A stretch of 8,094 nt of DNA from Gallionellaceae bacterium (lineage in GTDB: Bacteria > Pseudomonadota > Gammaproteobacteria > Burkholderiales > Gallionellaceae). The translations under genes were made by a program, and so were the position numbers. The stretch's first letter is position 1. Every line of letters starts with the position of its first letter. Location: contig PLYB01000270.1 in assembly GCA_003151655.1 (NCBI GenBank), positions 225-8,318 of the forward strand, given 5' to 3'. Shown in pieces: positions 1-5,135 of the stretch. The notes beneath the pieces were generated by a model. The model worked only from the letters and a program-made list of their open reading frames with translations. It searched no databases and had not been told where the DNA came from.

Positions 1-1
1 G

Positions 2-781
2 GCGGTCAAACCATTCTCGATGGCGCTATTGGGCTGGATATTTATTCGCCACTTTTTTGCGCCGTATCTGCCTGCAGAACAACTCGACAGCTATATCGCC
101 GGACTGGTGCTGCTCGCCGCCGCCCCCTGCACCGCAATGGTATTCGTGTGGAGTCGCTTGGTGAACGGCGAGCCATTGTTCACCTTGAGTCAAGTTGCCC
201 TCAATGATGCCATCATGGTGTTTGCCTTCGCACCGCTGGTGGCGCTGCTGCTCGGCATCTCATCCATCGTGGTGCCGTGGGATACCTTGCTGGTATCGGT
301 GGTGCTCTACATCGTGTTGCCCGTGCTGTTGTCACAGGTGTGGCGCAAGCTGTTATTGGCGCGAGGTGAAGATGCCTTGCAACGCACTTTGGCAACACTA
401 CACCCGGTTTCCATCTCCGCGCTGTTGCTGACGCTGGTGCTGCTATTCGCCTTCCAAGGCAAAGCTATCGTCGAACAACCGCTCATCATCGCCATGCTCG
501 CCGTGCCCATCACCATTCAGGTGTACTTTACCTCCGGCTTGGCCTATTGGCTGAACCGACGTGTCGGTGAAGCGCATTGTGTGGCGGGGCCGTCTGCTTT
601 GATTGGGGCCTCCAATTTCTTCGAACTCGCTGTCGCCGCTGCCATCAGTCTGTTCGGTTTTGAATCCGGTGCAGCTCTGGCGACTGTGGTCGGTGTGCTG
701 ATTGAAGTGCCGGTGATGTTGAGCGTGGTGTATCTGGTGAAGCGCAGCAAAGGGTGGTATGAAGCGGGTGCGACGCGTTGA
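2..781 (+). CDS. acr3: Acr3-family arsenite efflux permease, 5' end outside the window
   Basis: This is the C-terminal part of an inner-membrane Acr3 permease (BART superfamily), which exports arsenite using the proton motive force. The reading frame is open from base 2, and the residues before the first ATG at 20 (AVKPFS) continue the typical Acr3 motif VKPFSMALLGW, so ATG 20 is internal. About 259 residues are visible, against about 350 for the family. Seven or so hydrophobic segments can be seen. The family-defining cysteine lies in AAAPCTAMVF (codon near position 130), and the conserved late glutamate lies in GVLIEVPVML. In the characterised Corynebacterium Acr3 these two residues are needed for transport. 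The gene ends at TGA 779-781. No arsR or arsC is visible; they may lie to the left. No clear terminator follows. Family assignment is confident; the symbol arsB is also used for such genes. Confidence 0.9.
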   Translation, partial: AVKPFSMALLGWIFIRHFFAPYLPAEQLDSYIAGLVLLAAAPCTAMVFVWSRLVNGEPLFTLSQVALNDAIMVFAFAPLVALLLGISSIVVPWDTLLVSVVLYIVLPVLLSQVWRKLLLARGEDALQRTLATLHPVSISALLLTLVLLFAFQGKAIVEQPLIIAMLAVPITIQVYFTSGLAYWLNRRVGEAHCVAGPSALIGASNFFELAVAAAISLFGFESGAALATVVGVLIEVPVMLSVVYLVKRSKGWYEAGATR

Positions 782-936
782 AAAGCAGTCTCTTTTGTTT
801 CAAGCCCGCCCCGAGGGGGTGGTGCTACAGGTCTTCAGTAAGAATCGCTGCATAATAATTCTTGGTTCACGTTAAAAACGCAATTAGCCCTATACAGTAC
901 ATAACGTACAGGGGGGGGCGCATAATTGTTTTACAA

Positions 937-961
937 TCTGTATGTCAAAACGATATACAGA
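937..961 (+). promoter_or_regulatory. Inverted repeat at the antitoxin start, candidate autoregulatory operator
   Basis: TCTGTAT (937-943) and ATACAGA (955-961) form perfect 7-bp arms around an 11-nt spacer. They overlap the Shine-Dalgarno sequence (GAGGTGG, 960-966) just before ATG 971. The heptamer TATACAG recurs at 891-897 and 954-960. Ribbon-helix-helix antitoxins normally repress their own operon by binding such palindromes, so this is a reasonable operator. I found no convincing -35/-10 pair. A run of eight G at 911-918 lies just upstream. Confidence 0.45.
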
Positions 962-970
962 GGTGGCAAC

Positions 971-1275
971 ATGGGAACACTAACTTTGCGCTTGCCGGAA
1001 AAGCTGGATGCTCGATTAACTGTACTGGCGGCGCAGACCCAGCAGAACCGTTCCGAATTGGCACGCACGGCGTTAGAAAAGTTTTGTGTGAGCAGGAACG
1101 GAAACAATTTATGGGTAAGCTGGTTTCCGAAGCTAAAGCCGCATACGCGGATGAGTCTTTTCGACGCGAGGCACGCGAAATCGCCGAGGACTTTCTACCT
1201 TTGGACAACGAAGCACTGGATTTAGCCGAAGGGCGCAAGCCCGGTGATCCCGAACCTGAACAGTGGTGGAAATGA
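971..1275 (+). pseudogene. Ribbon-helix-helix (CopG-like) antitoxin, disrupted by a -1 frameshift
   Basis: This is the antitoxin of a MazF/PemK-type module; it would bind the operator DNA and neutralise the downstream toxin. From ATG 971 (Shine-Dalgarno GAGGTGG, 5-nt spacing) the frame reads 38 residues of a ribbon-helix-helix domain, with the strand GTLTLRLPEKL and the helices ending NRSELARTALEKF. After codon TTT 1082-1084 the homology continues in the -1 frame as LCEQERKQF and on to EPEQWWK, ending at TGA 1273-1275. One extra T in the TTTT run at 1082-1085 would restore a single 101-residue protein. As written, the original frame reads nonsense until a stop ending at 1225. The second half could be translated alone from ATG 1111, but would lack the DNA-binding domain. 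The stop overlaps the toxin start (ATGA at 1272-1275), as usual for translationally coupled toxin-antitoxin genes. The cause may be true decay, a sequencing error or, less likely, programmed slippage. Confidence 0.75.
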
Positions 1276-1636
1276 TGCGGCGTTGCGAGATATGGGTAGC
1301 AACCCGAACCCCGGTCGCGGGCGGGAAATTGGCAAGATAAGACCCGTACTTGTTTTGCAGGCAGACGAACTGAGCGCAATCGGCACACCCATGATCATCA
1401 TTCTGCCGGTCACTACGCAGGTGTATCCCGACTATAAAATCTGGCGAGTACCGATTCGTGCCAGAGGTCGCTTGCTGGTGGATTGCCAAGTGGTTGTCGA
1501 TCAACCCCGTGCGCTGGATCGTGACCGCTTTGGGGAAGGCCCACTGACTACATTGAGCGAAGAAGAAATGAGCAATGTCGAGCGCACCTTTCTGGGTGTC
1601 TGCGGCATGGCACAGTATCTCACTCAGCCTCATTGA
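1272..1636 (+). pseudogene. MazF/PemK-family mRNA interferase toxin, frameshifted near its N-terminus
   Basis: MazF/PemK toxins are sequence-specific endoribonucleases that cut mRNA. ATG 1272, overlapping the antitoxin stop, starts MMRRCEIWVA, the normal first strand of the family. From about 1301 the homology switches to the next frame, NPNPGRGREIGKIRPVLVLQ, and runs to TGA 1634-1636. One extra A after 1301 (AAA instead of AA) would give a continuous protein of about 121 residues. The core keeps the arginine of GKIRPVLV and the threonines of ILPVTTQ, which match the two catalytic positions known from E. coli MazF. Without a correction the ATG 1272 frame stops within about 25 codons. The core could start from ATG 1292 (MGSNPNPGRG) but would lose the first strand, which makes activity doubtful. 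This is the second single-base deficit in the same operon. Confidence 0.75.
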
Positions 1637-1840
1637 ATAGCACTTGCCCTCATTTCACATAGTGCATAGTGTGGGGTTATATCTTTCGATATCACATGAG
1701 AACAGCGGACTTGGCATCTTGCATCACTGCATGAAGAGCAGTCAGGGCTTGTTTCTGATTCGCCTGAGCGCCAAAAAAAATGCAGTGAGGCTTGTAGTCA
1801 TGTTATCCCCTTTAATAACAAATCCGCTATGAGCGGAAAG

Positions 1841-1936
1841 CTCCCTCACCCTAGCCCTCTGATAGAACTACTAGCCATTCGACTAGGCGGCAAAGCCGCA
1901 AGTCGCTGGTTATCCCTCAAGCGGGCGAGGGGGCTG
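1841..1936. repeat. Dispersed-type palindromic repeat split by an internal hairpin
   Basis: The left part reads CTCCCTCACCCTAGCCCTCT (1841-1860). The right part is CCCTCAAGCGGGCGAGGGGG (1914-1933). Joined directly, they form a stem CCCTC-t-CCC / GGG-c-GAGGG around a short loop, a common form of dispersed palindromic repeat in betaproteobacterial genomes. The left arm, read in reverse complement, shares the G-rich core AGGGCTAGGG with the element at 4018-4038. The two halves are separated by 53 nt described in its own entry. Confidence 0.55.
1861..1913. repeat. 53-nt hairpin segment interrupting the palindromic repeat
   Basis: Within this segment, 1872-1912 folds as nested arms. The outer arms are TAGCCA/TGGTTA (one G-T wobble), followed by CGACT/AGTCG and GCGGC/GCCGC around an AAA loop, with small internal loops between them. 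It lacks the GTTRRRY core expected of an integron attC site. There is no clear target-site duplication, which would fit hairpin transposition of the IS200/REP type, but this is inference. It could also be ordinary divergence of the surrounding repeat. Confidence 0.4.
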
Positions 1937-1982
1937 GATGAAGGACTTCGCGCCAGCCTCCTATGCTGAATTTTCGCCGTGT

Positions 1983-2009
1983 CTGAGCCGTGCTTTGCGG
2001 CTCAGTTTT
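1983..2009 (+). terminator. Rho-independent terminator, orphan
   Basis: A perfect 8-bp stem, CTGAGCCG (1983-1990) with CGGCTCAG (1998-2005), encloses a 7-nt loop and is followed by TTTTGT. This form terminates + strand transcription. The nearest + strand gene, the MazF remnant, ends some 350 bp upstream, so the terminator may belong to a lost gene or an unannotated small RNA. There is no T-run on the other strand, so it does not serve the minus-strand toxin gene. Confidence 0.6.
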
Positions 2010-2115
2010 GTCGCGGCGGTTGCGCAAGATGGGGAACTCTAGGACGGCGGCGAGCTGGTGTCAATGGTCGCGACAGGTGACGCAAGTCATTTCTTTGAAT
2101 TGTCGGGAGGTGCTT

Positions 2116-2598
2116 TTACTCGCGAGCGGCTATCAATGCGGCTGCAATTATTTCCGCGCTCAGAAAATATCCGGTGGTTGCAAGCTGTTTCAGTAGAGGT
2201 TTTACCATTGATATATAGCCTTTGCGTTTTGCCAGTACCAGCACACCTACGGTGCCGATTACCGGTACGGCGGCATTGGTTGCCATTTTGCGCCCGGCTT
2301 TGTCGTCCATGAGTACGCCGCATCCGTGCTCGATAGCAACCGCAATTGCGCTGGCTTCCCCCGCATCAATTTTTTGAGAAAATTCAGAGAAGTCCGGTGA
2401 TGCGCACAACTCCAATTGTTTTTTACTGATAGCTTCCTGGATAAGCGAGCTCTCGGGGAAGTGTGATCTTCCCGCGCATTCGGTAAACACGGTGTCGGTT
2501 ATCAGTACACGTCCAAAAATCTGTGGCAATAGACCAATCTGATGAAGGCGTGCAAATGCAATTAGCGGGCCGGCATCCGCGATAATTATCTTATTCAA
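2116..2598 (-). CDS. DUF3368 PIN-domain toxin (predicted ribonuclease)
   Basis: This is a 160-residue PIN-fold protein of the DUF3368 type, expected to act as the metal-dependent RNase toxin of a type II toxin-antitoxin pair. Acidic positions of the PIN active site are visible: D8 in IIIADAGPL, E40 in DTVFTECAG, E81 in DAGEASAIAVA and D98/D99 in VLMDDKAGR. The set looks complete, so the enzyme may be active. I chose TTG 2598 as the start because MNKIIIADAGPL matches the normal N-terminus of the family and gives an 8-bp overlap with the antitoxin stop (TTGAATAA), implying translational coupling. An in-frame ATG at 2643 would add 15 residues lying deep inside the antitoxin gene. The stop is TAA at 2118-2116. 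No obvious terminator follows on this strand. Confidence 0.82.
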   Translation of the reverse strand: MNKIIIADAGPLIAFARLHQIGLLPQIFGRVLITDTVFTECAGRSHFPESSLIQEAISKKQLELCASPDFSEFSQKIDAGEASAIAVAIEHGCGVLMDDKAGRKMATNAAVPVIGTVGVLVLAKRKGYISMVKPLLKQLATTGYFLSAEIIAAALIAARE

Positions 2599-2914
2599 AG
2601 GCCGCCAGCTCTTGTTGTAATTCTTCCTTGCCGTAACGTACAACCGGAATTTTTAGCGCGCCGAGATGATCAATGAATTCACCTTGAGGCATCCCCGCAA
2701 GTTTTGCCGCCTTGCCGATGCTGATTACTTCATCGTCAAAAAGTCTGACGGCCAGCGCAACCCCCACGCCCGCTTTAAGCAGGGTTTCATCGAACGGTAC
2801 CGCCACAAATATTGGTTGACCATGTTTGGTAATGACCGACAGCTTTCCCTGCTCGGCATCCCGAATCAGATCTCCCGTGCGTTCGCGTAAATCGCGGATA
2901 GTAAAAGCGTCCAT
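2591..2914 (-). CDS. Antitoxin with Phd/YefM-like N-terminus fused to a UPF0175 domain
   Basis: This 107-residue protein is the likely partner of the downstream PIN toxin. Residues 1 to about 45 (MDAFTIRDLRERTGDLIRDAEQG, then KHGQPIFVAVPFDE) match the Phd/YefM fold, which dimerises and binds operator DNA. Residues about 52-105 (VRLFDDEVISIGKAAKLAGM, then FIDHLGALKIPVVRY) match UPF0175, a small domain often encoded next to DUF3368 genes. The start at ATG 2914 has AGGG 6 nt upstream. An ATG at 2989 would translate through the operator palindrome and is unlikely. Its 3' end overlaps the toxin start by 8 bp. Like other Phd proteins it probably represses its own operon through the inverted repeat at 2927-2966. 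Family recognition comes from reading the sequence; no alignment was run. Confidence 0.82.
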   Translation of the reverse strand: MDAFTIRDLRERTGDLIRDAEQGKLSVITKHGQPIFVAVPFDETLLKAGVGVALAVRLFDDEVISIGKAAKLAGMPQGEFIDHLGALKIPVVRYGKEELQQELAAFE

Positions 2915-2926
2915 AATCTTGACCCT

Positions 2927-2966
2927 ATTAAATATTGTGCCATCAAATGATAGCACAATATTTAAT
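2927..2966 (-). promoter_or_regulatory. Large inverted repeat before the PIN toxin-antitoxin operon, likely operator
   Basis: ATTAAATATTGTGC (2927-2940) and GCACAATATTTAAT (2953-2966) are perfect 14-bp arms. The 12-nt centre holds a further ATCA-AA-TGAT palindrome, so the whole 40 bp is symmetric except for one opposed pair. It lies 12 bp upstream of the antitoxin ATG and contains AT-rich hexamers that could serve as a -10 box on the minus strand. Position and symmetry fit cooperative binding of antitoxin dimers. No experimental support is available from sequence alone. Confidence 0.65.
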
Positions 2967-3040
2967 GGAGGCTCGCCAGCAGCAAACAACTGCCGAAAGC
3001 CCAGGTGCGAAGGAGCTCACGCCACAATCTCTGGTTGCGC

Positions 3041-3058
3041 TAGAATGAAAACATTCTA
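3041..3058 (+). promoter_or_regulatory. Short inverted repeat upstream of the outer-membrane protein gene
   Basis: TAGAATG (3041-3047) and CATTCTA (3052-3058) are perfect 7-bp arms with an AAAA loop, 24 bp before the chosen start codon. TAGAAT could itself be a -10 box, but no good -35 is found at the right distance. It may be an operator or a 5'-leader hairpin. Confidence 0.35.
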
Positions 3059-3082
3059 AGCGTGTTGCATACGGGGAGCTAT

Positions 3083-3964
3083 GTGTTGCGCAATTTTGTT
3101 TTAATAATAGGCGGCATGCTGCTTTCGGCGAGCACATTTGCAGCTTCGGCAGGCAGTAACACATCGATCAGCAGGAGTTCTTCGTCCTCTTTCGGCGGAG
3201 GATCTGGCATTAAAGCTGCCAACAATCAGATCGGTTATCAATCCATTGCAAGCAATGTTGATTACACGGAAATTGGTAACGGGCAGTTGGGAACCCGGAC
3301 GGGCGTTCTGGATACGGAAGCTGGCCCCGTATCCGGACGAGCATTATATTTTTCCGCGATGAATGACGTGCTGTTCGGCAACGACTATGTCAAAGCGACT
3401 TACGATCAATCCAATGGGCTGACGAACTATATCGGCGGCGCGCTGCCAAACGGAACCTATGGCTCGGTGGTCGGCACCTCCAGCGCAATATTAACGAATT
3501 ACAGTGCCCGTTATGGCAGAGGCTTTGAAATGAGAGGGGCATCGATGTTGACGCCGTATCTGGAATTCGGGGCGCACAAGTGGGATCGCGGGATCAATTT
3601 CGGTGAAGCCTATACCAATCTATATTATGGTGTTGGCTTGCTGGGCCAGTATTCGCCGGGCAGCAGATGGGTGCTCTCTATTGATGCTCTTGCCGGTCGT
3701 ACGACTCAATCGGCGATCGTGGTTGCTTCCGGCCCCGGGCTGATCGGGTTTTCAGGAGTGCTGGGTAATTCCGAATTGTATAAACTCGGCGTGTCTGCGG
3801 ATTACGCATTGACACCACGATTTCATTGGAATGTCGGCCTCGACTATACGGTGTTTACTTATGGTATCAGTGCGACATACCCCAGCGGCGCTTCTGTCGC
3901 ATGGGAGCCGGATAGTCAGACCAACTACATAACATTTAGACTCGGTTTGGGCTGGGGGTTTTAG
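3083..3964 (+). CDS. Predicted outer-membrane beta-barrel protein, function unknown
   Basis: I do not recognise a specific family. The start is placed at GTG 3083, 4 nt after GGGGAG (3073-3078). This gives MLRNFVLIIGGMLLSASTFA, a typical signal peptide with cleavage expected after A20 or A22. TTG 3086 (7-nt spacing) or GTG 3062 are alternatives. A Ser/Gly-rich segment follows (about residues 23-42). The remainder is rich in alternating polar and hydrophobic strands with many Gly, Tyr, Asn and Trp (for example RFHWNVGLDYTVFTYGISA). The chain ends FRLGLGWGF; a terminal Phe is the usual recognition signal for the Bam complex in outer-membrane barrels. The length of 293 residues suits a barrel of perhaps 10-14 strands. 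It diverges from the toxin-antitoxin operon and converges on the moxR gene, so it appears monocistronic. A porin, adhesin or autotransporter-like role cannot be told apart here. Confidence 0.7.
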   Translation: MLRNFVLIIGGMLLSASTFAASAGSNTSISRSSSSSFGGGSGIKAANNQIGYQSIASNVDYTEIGNGQLGTRTGVLDTEAGPVSGRALYFSAMNDVLFGNDYVKATYDQSNGLTNYIGGALPNGTYGSVVGTSSAILTNYSARYGRGFEMRGASMLTPYLEFGAHKWDRGINFGEAYTNLYYGVGLLGQYSPGSRWVLSIDALAGRTTQSAIVVASGPGLIGFSGVLGNSELYKLGVSADYALTPRFHWNVGLDYTVFTYGISATYPSGASVAWEPDSQTNYITFRLGLGWGF

Positions 3965-4002
3965 CGGTTCCTTTTATCCCAGATTATCTATTAGACATAA
4001 AT

Positions 4003-4102
4003 CCCCTCCCCCTTTAAGGGGGAGGGCTAGGGAGGGGGTAGAAACGTGTACATTTCACCACCTTTACCCCCATCCTAACCTTCCCCCTTAAAGGGGGAAG
4101 GA
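4003..4102. repeat. Inverted pair of C/G-rich palindromes between convergent genes
   Basis: The left unit (4003-4039) contains CCCTCCCCCTT-T-AAGGGGGAGGG (4004-4026). The right unit (4066-4102) contains CCTTCCCCCTT-A-AAGGGGGAAGG (4079-4101). Each is an 11-bp-arm palindrome about a single central base. The two units are imperfect inverted copies of each other: both carry a tail of the type AAGG-TTAGGATGGGGG or its variant, pointing inward. The 165-bp gap between the barrel protein and the moxR gene, which are transcribed toward each other, contains little else. The hairpins could help end transcription from both sides, but neither has a clear U-tract. Confidence 0.65.
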
Positions 4103-4129
4103 ACAGTCGGCTCTAATGAATTTTTGTGT

Positions 4130-5047
4130 TTATGGAATCGCTACCGCCCTGATTAGTTCTAGCGCCAGTTTGCCACCGTCCGACGCTTGCGTATCTTGCA
4201 CGCTTTGCAGGCGATGGCTGGCGACACCCGGCAGTACCGCCTGGATGTCTTCCGGGATGACGGCATCGCGTCCGTCGAGCAATGCCCATGCGCGTGCGGC
4301 GGCAAGCAAGGCGAGTCCCGCGCGTGGCGACAGGCCGTGTACATAGCGTGCCGATTCGCGGGTGTGCAGCAGGATGGCCTGCACGTAGTCGAGCAGGGCA
4401 GGGGAGACGAATACTTGTTTTACTTGCTGTTGCAATGCGATTAGTTCGGTGGTTTGCATTTGCGGCGTGAGCTTGGCGACGATGTCGCGTCGATCCGTGC
4501 CGGAGAGCAGACCGCGCTCCGCCTGTGCATCGGGATAGCCCAATTGAATACGCATCAGGAAACGGTCGAGTTGCGATTCCGGTAGCGGGAAAGTGCCGAT
4601 CTGGTTGGTCGGGTTTTGCGTGGCGATCACGAAAAACGGTGTGGGTAACGGGCGTGTCTCGCCTTCGCTGGTGACTTGCTGTTCTTCCATCGCTTCCAAC
4701 AAGGCGCTTTGTGTTTTGGGTGTGGCACGATTCACTTCGTCGGCCAGAATCATTTGCGCGAAGATTGGTCCCGCGTGAAATTTGAAATTGCCGCTGTCGC
4801 GTTGAAATATTGAAACACCGAGAATGTCGGCGGGCAGCATATCGCTGGTGAATTGAATGCGTTGAAATTCCAGCCCCAGCGTTTTTGCCAGCACCTGCGC
4901 CAGCGTAGTCTTACCGACACCGGGCAAGTCTTCGATCAGCAAATGCCCGCGAGCCAGCAGGCAGGTAAGTGCCAGCCTTATCTGGCGAGGTTTGCCGAGA
5001 ATGACCTGTTCGGCTTGGGCGATGACATTGTGCAGTGGTTTGGTCAT
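4130..5047 (-). CDS. MoxR-family AAA+ ATPase
   Basis: MoxR proteins are cytoplasmic AAA+ ATPases thought to act as chaperones that mature or activate partner proteins, often with von Willebrand A-domain proteins. Numbering from ATG 5047 gives 305 residues. The Walker A motif is DLPGVGKTT (40-48), Walker B is the MoxR-typical MILADEVNRA (99-108), sensor 1 is ATQNP (142-146), and the arginine-finger region is ESQLDRF (157-163). The C-terminal lid contains HGLSPRAGLALL, the sensor 2 region. The full set is intact. An upstream in-frame ATG at 5074 would add nine residues encoded by the neighbouring palindromic repeat and is rejected. The gene lies 84 bp downstream of the Mth938-domain gene on the same strand, separated by the repeat. 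The usual DUF58 and transglutaminase partners do not follow; the next gene is convergent. Confidence 0.9.
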   Translation of the reverse strand: MTKPLHNVIAQAEQVILGKPRQIRLALTCLLARGHLLIEDLPGVGKTTLAQVLAKTLGLEFQRIQFTSDMLPADILGVSIFQRDSGNFKFHAGPIFAQMILADEVNRATPKTQSALLEAMEEQQVTSEGETRPLPTPFFVIATQNPTNQIGTFPLPESQLDRFLMRIQLGYPDAQAERGLLSGTDRRDIVAKLTPQMQTTELIALQQQVKQVFVSPALLDYVQAILLHTRESARYVHGLSPRAGLALLAAARAWALLDGRDAVIPEDIQAVLPGVASHRLQSVQDTQASDGGKLALELIRAVAIP

Positions 5048-5057
5048 AAAATCTTTC

Positions 5058-5135
5058 GTAGGGGCGTATGGCAATACGCCCTATCTTGAAAATTCACATG
5101 TTCGCAAAAAAGGGCGTATCGCCATACGCCCCTAC
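5058..5135. repeat. REPIN-like element, copy A (two GTAG-headed hairpins, inverted)
   Basis: Two 24-nt units face each other: 5058-5081 and the reverse complement at 5112-5135. They differ at one base and are separated by 30 nt. Each unit starts with GTAG and then forms GGGCGTAT/ATACGCCC around a 4-nt loop. A GTAG head plus an imperfect hairpin, in inverted pairs, is the accepted description of REP/REPIN elements moved by RAYT (TnpA-REP) transposases. The element begins 10 bp upstream of the moxR start and its far end supplies the TAG stop of the preceding gene. Confidence 0.8.

Larger units (their letters stand above)
1637..2115. other. Gene-free repeat-rich spacer between two toxin-antitoxin modules
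   Basis: No reading frame here has recognisable protein content or a plausible start. The stretch holds small hairpins (for example TCCGCT-ATG-AGCGGA at 1823-1837 and GTTAT/ATAAC at about 1802-1819), a composite palindromic repeat (1841-1936) and a strong terminator-like hairpin (1983-2009). It could be remnant mobile-element sequence. I see nothing that supports a known RNA gene. Confidence 0.6.

Noticed and set aside
782..830. Terminator after the Acr3 gene
   Set aside because: GCCCCGAGGGGG gives only a short stem with a minimal loop and no following T-run.
862..1275. A 137-residue reading frame starting at 862 as a stand-alone gene
   Set aside because: Its first half is an unlikely peptide in the promoter and operator region; only the part after about 1084 matches the antitoxin family, so it is the shifted frame of the antitoxin.
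1872..1912. Integron attC site
   Set aside because: It has a nested hairpin but lacks the RYYYAAC/GTTRRRY core sequences, and no cassette gene or integrase is present.
2912..2989. Longer antitoxin starting at ATG 2989
   Set aside because: It would translate through the operator palindrome and lacks a ribosome site; ATG 2914 matches the Phd N-terminus.
5045..5074. MoxR start at ATG 5074
   Set aside because: The extra residues (MPYAPT...) are the translation of the REP unit, not part of the family.
5058..5135. CRISPR-like array from the repeated units at 5058-5135 and 6961-7029
   Set aside because: The units are in inverted pairs, only two per site, with no regular array of spacers and no cas genes.
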